A stretch of 45,503 bases of DNA from Pseudomonas sp. LS-2 (GTDB lineage Bacteria; Pseudomonadota; Gammaproteobacteria; Pseudomonadales; Pseudomonadaceae): NCBI RefSeq assembly GCF_003605735.1, contig NZ_QXTJ01000045.1:272790-318292 (forward strand). Reading direction: 5' to 3'. Under the pieces are notes generated by a model that made no database searches, was not told the origin of the DNA, and saw nothing but the letters and a program-made list of their open reading frames with translations. Shown here one piece after another: positions 24,484-32,167 of the stretch (the first letter of the stretch is position 1; each line of letters starts with the position of its first letter). The translations under genes and the position numbers were made by a program.

Positions 24484-24945
24484 TTAAAGCTCGGCTTTTT
24501 TCCAGCGATCCGCAGCCGCGTGATCACTGTCTCGCCCCTCCACCCAACGCGGCCCTTGCGAAGTGTTTTCCTTCTTCCAGAACGGGGCGCGGGTTTTCAG
24601 GTAGTCCATGACGAAATCGCAGGCTTCGAACGCCGCCTGACGGTGGGCGCTGGCAACGCCGACGAACACGATCGGCTCTCCTGGCTCGAGCGCACCGATG
24701 CGATGCAGCACCTCGATCTTGAGTAGCGGCCAGCGTTGTTGCGCCTCGTCTGCGATCTTGATCAGCGCCTTCTCGGTCATGCCGGGGTAATGCTCCAGAA
24801 ACATGCCTGCGACTTCACGACCGTCGTTGAAATCGCGCACATATCCAATAAAACTCACCACCGCGCCAACGCCGACATTGGCGTCGTGCATCGCGTTGAC
24901 TTCAGCGCCCGGATCGAACGCCGTGACCTGCACGCGAACGCCCAT
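24484..24945 (-). CDS. moaE: Molybdopterin synthase catalytic subunit MoaE
   Basis: MoaE converts cyclic pyranopterin monophosphate to molybdopterin with sulfur carried by MoaD. The 153-residue protein starts MGVRVQVTAFDPGAEV. It has the family blocks GAVVSFIGYVRDFNDG, LEHYPGMTEKAL, HRIGALEPGEPIVFVGVAS, and HRQAAFEACDFVMDYLKTRAPFWKKE with the catalytic lysines. The ATG at 24945 is two bases after the moaD stop codon; a longer frame runs into moaD and is rejected. Confidence 0.95.
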   Translation of the reverse strand: MGVRVQVTAFDPGAEVNAMHDANVGVGAVVSFIGYVRDFNDGREVAGMFLEHYPGMTEKALIKIADEAQQRWPLLKIEVLHRIGALEPGEPIVFVGVASAHRQAAFEACDFVMDYLKTRAPFWKKENTSQGPRWVEGRDSDHAAADRWKKAEL

Positions 24946-24947
24946 GC

Positions 24948-25199
24948 TCAACCTCCCGTGACAGTGGGGAAAAACGCCACCTCGTCGCCCTGCTCGACCG
25001 GTTCGTTGAGCGAACAAAGCTCCTGATTGCGGGCGCACATAATGCTCTGTTCGCTCAGCACATCCCAGACTCCACCGCGCTGCAGCAGATGCTGACGTAC
25101 AGCCTCGACAGTGGCGAACGTACCTTCCAGGCGCTCGCTTTCAGTGCCCAGGGTCTCCCGGAAGCGAGCAAAGAACTGAACCTGCACGTGAATACTCAT
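24948..25199 (-). CDS. moaD: Molybdopterin synthase sulfur carrier subunit MoaD
   Basis: An 83-residue ubiquitin-fold protein (MSIHVQVQFFARFRETLGTE) ending in the required Gly-Gly (PTVTGG). The terminal glycine is adenylated and thiocarboxylated by MoeB to donate sulfur to MoaE. It overlaps moaC by four bases and precedes moaE by two, so the three genes are translationally coupled. Confidence 0.95.
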   Translation of the reverse strand: MSIHVQVQFFARFRETLGTESERLEGTFATVEAVRQHLLQRGGVWDVLSEQSIMCARNQELCSLNEPVEQGDEVAFFPTVTGG

Positions 25200-25681
25200 G
25201 GGGCCTCCACCTTCTCGTCAGCGACGAAGTGCCCGCTCTTGCCGCCGAGCTTTTCAAGCAGGCGTACCTGTTCGATGACCATGCCGCGATCGACCGCCTT
25301 GCACATGTCGTAGATGGTCAGTGCGGCGACGCTGGCAGCCGTCAGGGCTTCCATTTCAACGCCGGTCTGCCCCGACAGTTTGCAGCGAGCGACGATGTGG
25401 ACGGTGTCAGTGCCTTCGGCGCTGAGCTCGACCTTGACGCTGGTCAGCATCAACGGGTGACAGAGAGGGATCAGATCACTGGTTTTTTTCGCCGCCTGAA
25501 TGCCAGCAATACGCGCCACGGCGAAGACATCACCTTTCGGATGTCCACCGGCAACGATCATTTGCAGGGTTTCGGGCAGCATGCGCACACGCGCTTCGGC
25601 CACGGCTTCACGGGACGTCACGGATTTTTCAGTGACGTCGACCATGTTGGCGCGACCTTGGGAATCGAGATGAGTAAGCAC
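25196..25681 (-). CDS. moaC: Cyclic pyranopterin monophosphate synthase MoaC
   Basis: MoaC acts after MoaA in molybdenum cofactor synthesis to form cyclic pyranopterin monophosphate. The 161-residue protein has the family blocks MVDVTEKSVTSREAVAEARV, KGDVFAVARIAGIQAAKKTS and LIPLCHPL, then TGVEMEALTAASVAALTIYDMCKAVD with the catalytic lysine and aspartate. It heads moaCDE. moaA is not in the window. Confidence 0.96.
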   Translation of the reverse strand: MLTHLDSQGRANMVDVTEKSVTSREAVAEARVRMLPETLQMIVAGGHPKGDVFAVARIAGIQAAKKTSDLIPLCHPLMLTSVKVELSAEGTDTVHIVARCKLSGQTGVEMEALTAASVAALTIYDMCKAVDRGMVIEQVRLLEKLGGKSGHFVADEKVEAP

Positions 25682-25750
25682 GGGATGACTCCTGGACAGG
25701 AGCCGCGATTGTAGCGCGTGTGCGGATGACGCTGCGATCCGCTTTTGAAT

Positions 25751-25819
25751 CTGTAGCAGTCCGGCTTGCCGGCGGCAGCGACCTGAATGACGCCACCGCC
25801 GGCAAGCCGGACTGCTACG
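25751..25819. repeat. REP-type palindrome, family A
   Basis: Arms CTGTAGCAGTCCGGCTTGCC and GGCAAGCCGGACTGCTACGG are almost perfect complements with about 30 bases between. It is the same element as at 15-85, here between moaC and the PhoH-family gene. Confidence 0.85.
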
Positions 25820-25844
25820 GGGGAGTTGTGGTGCGAGAAGGACG

Positions 25845-25868
25845 TGGGAGCCGAGCCGGCTCCCACAG
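25845..25868 (-). terminator. Possible terminator after the PhoH-family gene
   Basis: A GC-rich hairpin of GGGAGCCG and CGGCTCCC lies about 16 bases beyond the stop codon. There is no long T run, so termination is uncertain. Confidence 0.45.
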
Positions 25869-25883
25869 TTTCAAACGGCGACG

Positions 25884-27278
25884 TTACAAATGACTCTCCG
25901 CATACTCGGCCAGGATCGAGCGTGGAACCCCTTGCAGGGTAATGTGCACGCCGTTGGGGAAATCCTTGAAGCGCTCCGTCAGGTAAGTCAGCCCTGAACT
26001 CGTGGCCGACAGGTAGGGGGTGTCGATCTGCGCCAGGTTACCCAGGCAGACCACCTTGGAACCCGCACCGGCACGAGTGATGATGGTTTTCATCTGGTGC
26101 GGTGTGAGGTTCTGGCATTCGTCGATCAGGATCAGGCTCTGCTGGAAACTGCGGCCCCGAATGTAGTTGAGGGATTTGAACTGCAACGGCACCTTGCTCA
26201 GGATGTAGTCGACACTGCCATGGGTGTTTTCATCATCCATGTGCAGCGCTTCCAGGTTATCGGTGATGGCGCCTAGCCACGGCTCCATTTTTTCCGCCTC
26301 GGTACCGGGCAAGAAGCCAATCTCCTGATCGAGCCCCTGCACGCTGCGAGTGGCGATGATGCGCCGATAACGCTTGCTGACCATGGTCTGCTCGATGGCA
26401 GCGGCCAGCGCCAGGATGGTCTTGCCGGAGCCCGCAGCGCCAGACAGGTTGACCAGGTGAATATCGGGATCGAGCAGCGCAAACAGCGCAAGGCCCTGAT
26501 AGATGTCGCGAGGCTTGAGCCCCCACGCCTCCTGATGCAGCAGCGGCTCCTGGTGCATGTCCAGCAGCAGCAACTCATCCGGCTTCACGCCTTTGACCCA
26601 GCCGACGAAGCCCTGCTCGTCGATGATGAACTCGTTGATATGGACGGCCGGAATCTGTTCCGTCATCTGCACTTTGTGCCAGGTGCGACCGTGATCCTGA
26701 CGGGTGTCTACCTTGCTGACGCGGTCCCAGAAAGAGCCGGTCATGGTGTGATAACCACGCGACAACATCGATACGTCATCGACCAGTTGGTCGGTGCTGT
26801 AATCCTCTGCCGCGATACCGCAGGCACGCGCCTTGAGGCGCATGTTGATGTCTTTGGTCACCAGCACGATGCGCATGTCCTTTTTGCGCGCATGCAGGTC
26901 AATCAACTGGTTGATGATGATGTTGTCGTTCAGATGCTCGGGCAGAAGGCTGTTGGGCTCTTCACGCTTGTTCATCAGGATGGACAGATAACCCTTGAAA
27001 ACGCCAGTACCGCGATCGATCGGTACGCCTCGTTCGACCTCCTCCGGGGTCGCTTCGCCCAGTGTCTTGTCGATCAACCGGATGGCCTGACGGCATTCAG
27101 CGGCGACCGAGTGCTTGCCCGCCTTGAGCTTGTCCAGTTCTTCGAGGACAGTCATGGGGAGTGCGACGTGGTGTTCTTCGAAATTCAGCAGAGCGTTTGG
27201 ATCGTGAATCAATACGTTGGTATCGAGCACATAGAGGATTGGCTGGTTAGAGGAAGGGGTGCGTCCGTGGTCATCCAT
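25884..27278 (-). CDS. PIN domain-PhoH family ATPase
   Basis: A 464-residue fusion of an N-terminal PIN domain (about 10-150; ILYVLDTNVLIHDPNAL, PMTVLEELDKLK) and a C-terminal PhoH ATPase domain (about 225-464). Walker A is GAAGSGKT with K286. The Walker B region LILIDECQNL and TRAGAGSKVVCLGNLAQID follow. PIN domains are usually ribonucleases and PhoH domains resemble RNA helicases, so a role in RNA processing is reasonable. Similar PIN-PhoH proteins are widespread, and the cellular role in Pseudomonas is not established. Confidence 0.92.
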   Translation of the reverse strand: MDDHGRTPSSNQPILYVLDTNVLIHDPNALLNFEEHHVALPMTVLEELDKLKAGKHSVAAECRQAIRLIDKTLGEATPEEVERGVPIDRGTGVFKGYLSILMNKREEPNSLLPEHLNDNIIINQLIDLHARKKDMRIVLVTKDINMRLKARACGIAAEDYSTDQLVDDVSMLSRGYHTMTGSFWDRVSKVDTRQDHGRTWHKVQMTEQIPAVHINEFIIDEQGFVGWVKGVKPDELLLLDMHQEPLLHQEAWGLKPRDIYQGLALFALLDPDIHLVNLSGAAGSGKTILALAAAIEQTMVSKRYRRIIATRSVQGLDQEIGFLPGTEAEKMEPWLGAITDNLEALHMDDENTHGSVDYILSKVPLQFKSLNYIRGRSFQQSLILIDECQNLTPHQMKTIITRAGAGSKVVCLGNLAQIDTPYLSATSSGLTYLTERFKDFPNGVHITLQGVPRSILAEYAESHL

Positions 27279-27605
27279 ACTCGCTCACCTTTGTAGAAGC
27301 CAGGTAACGCGACACACGAAACGATGTCGCGCCACGAAAAGGCCGCCGAGGCTCTCCCCTTAAGGCAGGAGAGAAATGCGCAAAGTGGGGTCTGGGGGGA
27401 CGCCACCTGTGTTGCAGGGTTCGGCGGTCTGTTGTCGTAATACCGCAAAACCGATGACATAAAAAAGCGTTTTGAACGTAATTCGAAGTTTATTTCACAG
27501 CATGACGAATAGCCCTTGGCGGATGTCTTCCACGCGTTTACAGTCGGAAGTCCGGTCGACGAGAAATCCTCGGATTTTTCTGACCGGCCCTGCCGCATCA
27601 CCCCG
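27279..27605. other. Intergenic region upstream of the PhoH-family gene
   Basis: About 327 bases without a supported gene. A 7-bp hairpin CGCGACA/TGTCGCG with a 10-base loop is at 27308-27331, about 30 bases ahead of the PhoH-family ATG and therefore in its leader. The rest is AT-richer around 27460-27500 and presumably holds the promoter; I could not define boxes. Confidence 0.5.
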
Positions 27606-28859
27606 CTACTCGCCTTGTTTTACGGGCTCTTGAGCCTGATCCGCTGGTTGTTCCTGAGAATCTTGCGTCTGCTCGTCCGAGGGCTCGTCGGAGTCATCGT
27701 CGTCGGGTGGCGCCTCATCGGTTTCATCCGGCAATTGCTGCGGATAAATATGACAGTCCTCCCACGTCACACCGCTCTGCGCGGTATTGGCCATCAGCCA
27801 GGGCACTGCCTGTTGCGGCTTGTCAGTGCTGTCGTGGAAGACGATATTGCCACGCCGCCATAACAGCATCAGGGTCAGCACCCGGTGCGCACTCTGTTCA
27901 GCGGAAATGCGTCCGGTCGCGTCCTGTGAATCGATATTCCACAACGATACCTGCAACTGCTGATCACGGAAGAACTGTGCACCGTCGGCCCGACGATGAC
28001 CGTACGGCGGGCGGAACAGCGGCACGAAATTATCCGGCAGCGTTTGCTGAACCAGCGCCGCGCTGCGCTCGATCGAATCCTGCCAGTCGTTCCAATGAGC
28101 GTGCGAGCGATATTCCCAGCCTTGCAGGCCGACACACTGCTGGCGATACAACGTTTGCAGCGCTTGTGGGGAACTGGCATCAATACGGCTCTGCAGGTTT
28201 TTGCCAAGCACGAAGAACGTTGCGTTGATTTTCTGCTGACGCATGAAGTCAGCGAGCCAGTCGGTTGCACCGTCAGCCACCGTAGGGCCACTCTCGAAAT
28301 TGAGCAGGAAGGTGCGATCCGGCATCTCCTCGCCACTCAACTCGTCCGAGTTGTAGCGCTCGATCTCGCTGCTGGTCTGCGGGAACAACGCCGCCATGCG
28401 CAGCAGCTCGTTGAGATAACGCTGGTTGAAAGCATCAGCAGGGGCGGCCCAATGTGCATAGAAGGAGTCGTCAGCAACCTTGTACTCCGCCGCTCGCTGA
28501 CGCAGCATCGGTACGTCGTCGACCAGCACGCAGAACGAAGCATCGGCCTCGCAGGATTTTTCGGCGGATTTCCAGTTCTCGAACAACCTCGCCCACATGC
28601 GCGTGCGGATCACGTTGACCGTTTGCACATTGATCTGGCGCAAGCCCATGCGTTCGGCAAGCTGAACATCGCTGAGGTTTTCGCTCTCGAGCAACTGATG
28701 GGCAAAACTCAGGATTTCGGCGCGAGAGGCGACATCGAACAGTTGCGGAGTCTCCAGAACCTCCGGCCAGACACTGCGATCCATCGTCGCAATCTCTCCG
28801 GTCGCCGCCTGGGCGCTGAACGCCAGCAGACAGGCACCGATCAATAACGGCATGCGCAA
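27606..28859 (-). CDS. Secreted polysaccharide deacetylase-like protein with altered active site
   Basis: A protein of about 417 residues with a signal peptide (MPLLIGACLLAFSAQA). A helical region follows (about 20-180), then a NodB-type domain, and a C-terminal tail very rich in Asp, Glu, Gln and Pro (the last 40 or so residues). NodB motifs 3 (FRPPYGHR) and 4 (WNIDSQD) are normal. Motif 1 is NFESGP in place of TFDDGP (about residues 187-192), and motif 2 is RSHAH instead of HxxxH. The usual Asp-His-His metal site is thus changed, so it may be inactive or use another chemistry. The start is uncertain: TTG 28859 has GGGAG nine bases upstream, ATG 28853 is the next choice, and TTG 28886 would extend it. 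Confidence 0.8.
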   Translation of the reverse strand: MRMPLLIGACLLAFSAQAATGEIATMDRSVWPEVLETPQLFDVASRAEILSFAHQLLESENLSDVQLAERMGLRQINVQTVNVIRTRMWARLFENWKSAEKSCEADASFCVLVDDVPMLRQRAAEYKVADDSFYAHWAAPADAFNQRYLNELLRMAALFPQTSSEIERYNSDELSGEEMPDRTFLLNFESGPTVADGATDWLADFMRQQKINATFFVLGKNLQSRIDASSPQALQTLYRQQCVGLQGWEYRSHAHWNDWQDSIERSAALVQQTLPDNFVPLFRPPYGHRRADGAQFFRDQQLQVSLWNIDSQDATGRISAEQSAHRVLTLMLLWRRGNIVFHDSTDKPQQAVPWLMANTAQSGVTWEDCHIYPQQLPDETDEAPPDDDDSDEPSDEQTQDSQEQPADQAQEPVKQGE

Positions 28860-29150
28860 AACGATGTGCTCCCAATCCTTGAACAAAGCGGCCGAAACCG
28901 GCGAGGCACTATAGCGGATTTGATGGCTGCACCCAGAGTCTCGAATTCATGCTCAGGCCTTGCAGGAGCTCGCGTGCCCGCGATTGCGGTGTTTCAGTTA
29001 TCCATTGGCTAGCAGGAACACCACAATCGCGGGCAAGCGCGCTCCTGCATTTACTCCGACCATCTGTGGACCTCTACCTATCATCACCATAGCTGGAGTC
29101 ATCGGGTCACAACCCCTAGAATCGCCCCCACGATTAAAGGAGACGACTGC
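28860..29150. other. Intergenic region between the deacetylase-like gene and yaaA
   Basis: A divergent gap of about 290 bases that contains a REP pair and then the yaaA leader. An AAAGGAG ribosome binding site lies nine bases before the yaaA ATG. No other gene was seen. Confidence 0.5.
28961..29048. repeat. REP pair, family B, upstream of yaaA
   Basis: Arms TGCAGGAGCTCGCGTGCCCG and GGGCAAGCGCGCTCCTGCA, with inner CGCGATTG/CAATCGCG. The variant GATTG in place of GATAG is matched in both arms, a compensatory change that supports selection or amplification as a hairpin. Confidence 0.82.
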
Positions 29151-29930
29151 ATGCTGATGGTGATATCCCCAGCGAAAACCCTCGATTTCGAGACCCCGCC
29201 GACCACCGAGCGCTTCACCCAGCCGCAATACCTGGACCACTCACAGGAACTGATCACTCAGTTGCGCGAGCTGACACCTGCGCAAATCAGCGAGCTGATG
29301 CATCTTTCCGACAAACTGGCCGGGCTCAATGCCGCGCGGTTCGGCAGTTGGACACCAGCGTTCACCCCGAAAAACGCCAAGCAGGCTCTGCTGGCATTCA
29401 AGGGCGACGTTTACACCGGACTTGCCGCCGAGACCCTCGGTGAAGCCGATCTCGACTATGCACAACAACATCTGCGCATGCTTTCCGGTTTGTACGGCCT
29501 GCTGCGCCCACTGGACCTGATGCAGCCCTATCGGCTGGAAATGGGCACCAAACTGGCCAATGCCCGCGGCAAGGACCTTTATGCCTTTTGGGGTGAGCGC
29601 ATCAGCGAATGGCTCAACGAGGCACTGGCCGAGCAAGGCGACGACGTGCTGCTCAACCTGGCATCTAACGAATACTTCTCTGCAGTCAAACGCCCTGCGC
29701 TCAAAGCCCGTGTGATCGACACAGAGTTCCGCGATCAGAAGAACGGTCAGTTCAAGATCATCAGCTTCTACGCCAAGAAGGCGCGCGGCATGATGAGCCG
29801 GTTCGTGATTTCCGAGCGGATAGACAACCCTGAACACCTCAAGCAGTTCGATTTGCAGGGTTACCGCTACAGCAAGGACCTGTCGAAAACGGACAAGCTG
29901 GTGTTCCTGAGGGATGAATCCGCCGTTTGA
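29151..29930 (+). CDS. yaaA: Peroxide stress protein YaaA
   Basis: YaaA (DUF328/UPF0246) lowers free intracellular iron under hydrogen peroxide stress in E. coli and has been shown to bind DNA. The 259-residue protein starts MLMVISPAKTLDFE, the conserved family N-terminus. Other family blocks are LSGLYGLLRPLDLMQPYRLEMGTKL and NLASNEYFSAV. AAAGGAG precedes the ATG, and a clean terminator follows the stop codon, so it is monocistronic. Confidence 0.94.
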   Translation: MLMVISPAKTLDFETPPTTERFTQPQYLDHSQELITQLRELTPAQISELMHLSDKLAGLNAARFGSWTPAFTPKNAKQALLAFKGDVYTGLAAETLGEADLDYAQQHLRMLSGLYGLLRPLDLMQPYRLEMGTKLANARGKDLYAFWGERISEWLNEALAEQGDDVLLNLASNEYFSAVKRPALKARVIDTEFRDQKNGQFKIISFYAKKARGMMSRFVISERIDNPEHLKQFDLQGYRYSKDLSKTDKLVFLRDESAV

Positions 29931-29937
29931 TCAGGCA

Positions 29938-29966
29938 CAAAAAAAGGGCTCGATCGAGCCCTTTTT
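29938..29966 (+). terminator. Rho-independent terminator of yaaA
   Basis: A perfect palindrome AGGGCTCGATCGAGCCCT is flanked by A and T runs. It lies about ten bases after the yaaA stop codon and separates it from the alginate control region. Confidence 0.92.
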
Positions 29967-30088
29967 CATTCTGTGCATCACTTGAAGACCGGTTGAGCGA
30001 CGTCGAGCACATCCCGACGCGTTTAAAAAAACGTTTAATGCCCATCCAATTGAATGCCCTTTGAAGTTCCTCCTGCGCCCTATTGGCG

Positions 30089-30097
30089 GACGAACGG
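30089..30097 (-). promoter_or_regulatory. AlgR-like box upstream of algD (distal)
   Basis: The minus strand reads CCGTTCGTC exactly, the core of the AlgR response-regulator binding site. It lies about 280 bases before the inferred transcription start and about 750 before the algD ATG. Confidence 0.6.
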
Positions 30098-30325
30098 CAC
30101 GCAAGACAACTATTTGGCGCCAACAATAAGTCGGCGTCCGAGCAGGCCGCTTTTTTCTCAAAAAATTAACAACATTTTTGAGTGCTGGCACTTTGTCTGT
30201 TCGCACTAGTGGCACACTTACATACACTTGCCTCAGGCCCTTTATTAATAAGGGCTAAACCGGATGTGCTATCAGAGTGCAACTATTCGCAAGACCGAAG
30301 GTATTTCAAAAAATCTCAAAAAGAG

Positions 30326-30334
30326 GACGAGCGG
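30326..30334 (-). promoter_or_regulatory. AlgR-like box adjacent to the algD promoter (proximal)
   Basis: The minus strand reads CCGCTCGTC, one mismatch from CCGTTCGTC, and ends three bases before the -35 element. The position, about -47 to -39, resembles the weak promoter-proximal AlgR site of P. aeruginosa algD. Confidence 0.4.
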
Positions 30335-30337
30335 CCC

Positions 30338-30366
30338 GGAACTTATGGGGAAGCCTCACGCTCCTA
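30338..30366 (+). promoter_or_regulatory. AlgU (sigma-22/RpoE-type) promoter of the alginate operon
   Basis: GGAACTT (30338-30344), 17 bases, then TCCTA (30362-30366). This reproduces the P. aeruginosa algD promoter as I recall it, including spacer length and the TCCTA box. Transcription would start near 30373, giving a leader of about 470 bases. Confidence 0.75.
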
Positions 30367-30846
30367 CATCCCGTAACAATTCTCGTCCACCTTGTGAGAC
30401 ATCTCTTACATAGCAGCAGGACGATTCTGGAAGTTGCTTATCAACGTAGTTGGACGACCCGTTCCGGTGGTACGTACAAGGAGAGAACGCACCAAACTAG
30501 TTGAAGTAAATCGAGCAAGCACCAATCGGGTGCCTGCAGCCACTGACGAGCAAGACAAGACTGATCATGGCTAAAAGCCTTGAGCCAGAGGCGCGGCAGC
30601 GACTCGCATCATTCGTTGGAGTGTTATGCCATATCCCAGATCGGGAACCTACATACATATGTATCGGTTACTCGACGCTTATATTCTGTAACATTCGAGC
30701 CCGCCTACGAAATCAGGCCGCTCACACTTAAATTCTGCCTGTGCTTGTGTCACGACATTAACTTGCCGTGCGAACGAGTGCGCGAAAGTTGTTAGACAGT
30801 ACTTATATCCAGCCAACTAAATGGCGTAAAAATCGAGGAGATTACG

Positions 30847-32163
30847 ATGCATATCAGCATCTTTGGTTTGGGCTATGTCGGTGCAGTATGTGCTGGTTGC
30901 CTCTCGGCACGTGGTCATGACGTTGTCGGTGTGGATATCTCCAGCGCCAAGATCGACCTGATCAACCAGGGCAAATCGCCGATCGTTGAACCGGGTCTGG
31001 GTGAACTGCTGGAAAACGGTATCAAGACCGGCAAGCTGCGCGGTACGACCGACTTCTCCGAGGCCATCCGCGCCACTGACCTTTCGATGATCTGCGTCGG
31101 CACGCCAAGCAAGAAGAATGGCGATCTGGAGCTGGATTTCATCGAATCCGTCTGCCGCGAAATCGGTTTCGTACTGCGTGAAAAGACCTCTCGCCACACC
31201 ATCGTCGTGCGCAGCACCGTTCTGCCAGGCACCGTTGCAAACGTGGTCATCCCGATTCTGGAAGACTGCTCGGGCAAGAAAGCCGGCGTCGATTTCGGCG
31301 TTGCGGTAAACCCTGAATTCCTGCGTGAAAGCACTGCGATCAAAGACTACGATCATCCTCCGATGACCGTAATCGGCGAATTCGACAAGGCCTCCGGTGA
31401 CGTTCTGCAATCGCTGTACGAAGAACTCGACGCACCGATCATCCGCAAGGACATCGCCGTTGCCGAAATGATCAAGTACACCTGCAACGTCTGGCATGCG
31501 ACCAAGGTCACCTTCGCCAACGAAATCGGCAACATCGCCAAGGCAGTCGGTGTCGACGGCCGTGAAGTGATGGAAGTCGTCTGCCAGGACAAGGCGCTCA
31601 ACCTGTCCCAGTACTACATGCGCCCGGGCTTCGCGTTCGGCGGCTCCTGCCTGCCGAAGGACGTTCGCGCCCTGACCTACCGCGCCAGCTCTCTGGACAT
31701 CGAAGCACCACTGCTCAACTCCCTGATGCGCAGCAATGTGTCTCAGGTGCAGAACGCATTCGACATCGTTGCTGCCAGCGACACCCGCAAGGTTGCCCTG
31801 TTGGGTCTGAGCTTCAAGGCCGGTACCGATGATTTGCGCGAAAGCCCACTGGTCGAGCTGGCAGAGATGCTGATCGGCAAGGGTTTCGACCTCAGCATCT
31901 TCGACAGCAACGTCGAATACGCTCGCGTTCACGGCGCGAACAAGGACTACATCGAGTCCAAGATCCCGCACGTTTCGTCCCTGCTGAATTCGGACTTCGA
32001 CGCGGTCATCGATAACTCCGACGTGATCATTCTCGGTAACCGCGACGAACGTTTCCGCGCACTGGCCAATGAAGCGCCAGCCGGCAAACGTGTCATCGAC
32101 CTGGTGGGCTTCATGAAAGGCACTACCACCGAAGACGGTCAGACCGAGGGTATTTGCTGGTAA
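30847..32163 (+). CDS. algD: GDP-mannose 6-dehydrogenase AlgD
   Basis: AlgD oxidises GDP-mannose twice to GDP-mannuronic acid, the committed step and monomer supply for alginate. The 438-residue cytoplasmic protein begins with the Rossmann motif GLGYVGAVCAGCLS. It carries the catalytic cysteine C268 in FGGSCLPKDVRAL, the same number as in P. aeruginosa. The C-terminal UDP/GDP-binding domain includes the GLSFKAGTDDLRESP block. GAGGAG precedes the ATG. It is the first gene of the alginate operon, under the AlgU-type promoter. Confidence 0.98.
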   Translation: MHISIFGLGYVGAVCAGCLSARGHDVVGVDISSAKIDLINQGKSPIVEPGLGELLENGIKTGKLRGTTDFSEAIRATDLSMICVGTPSKKNGDLELDFIESVCREIGFVLREKTSRHTIVVRSTVLPGTVANVVIPILEDCSGKKAGVDFGVAVNPEFLRESTAIKDYDHPPMTVIGEFDKASGDVLQSLYEELDAPIIRKDIAVAEMIKYTCNVWHATKVTFANEIGNIAKAVGVDGREVMEVVCQDKALNLSQYYMRPGFAFGGSCLPKDVRALTYRASSLDIEAPLLNSLMRSNVSQVQNAFDIVAASDTRKVALLGLSFKAGTDDLRESPLVELAEMLIGKGFDLSIFDSNVEYARVHGANKDYIESKIPHVSSLLNSDFDAVIDNSDVIILGNRDERFRALANEAPAGKRVIDLVGFMKGTTTEDGQTEGICW

Positions 32164-32167
32164 GGCA

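Larger units (their letters stand above)
29967..30846. other. Long algD upstream control region
   Basis: About 880 bases with no credible gene; the short open frames here have no family features or ribosome binding sites. The region is notably AT-rich. It holds AlgR-like boxes (30089-30097, 30326-30334), an AlgU-type promoter (30338-30366) and a leader of about 470 bases with a perfect palindrome ATACATATGTAT (30653-30664). Long upstream regions are known for algD in P. aeruginosa. A near-match to an IHF site (TATCAA..., 30439-30452) is also present but off by one in spacing. Confidence 0.7.

Noticed and set aside
27606..28859. Calling the deacetylase-like gene an alginate or PNAG deacetylase
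   Set aside because: It is not next to a pga cluster, is on the opposite strand from the alginate genes, and its metal-site motifs are altered.
30182..30795. Several 60-75 codon frames upstream of algD
   Set aside because: No ribosome binding sites, no family features, AT-rich control region, and they overlap the AlgU-type promoter and leader.
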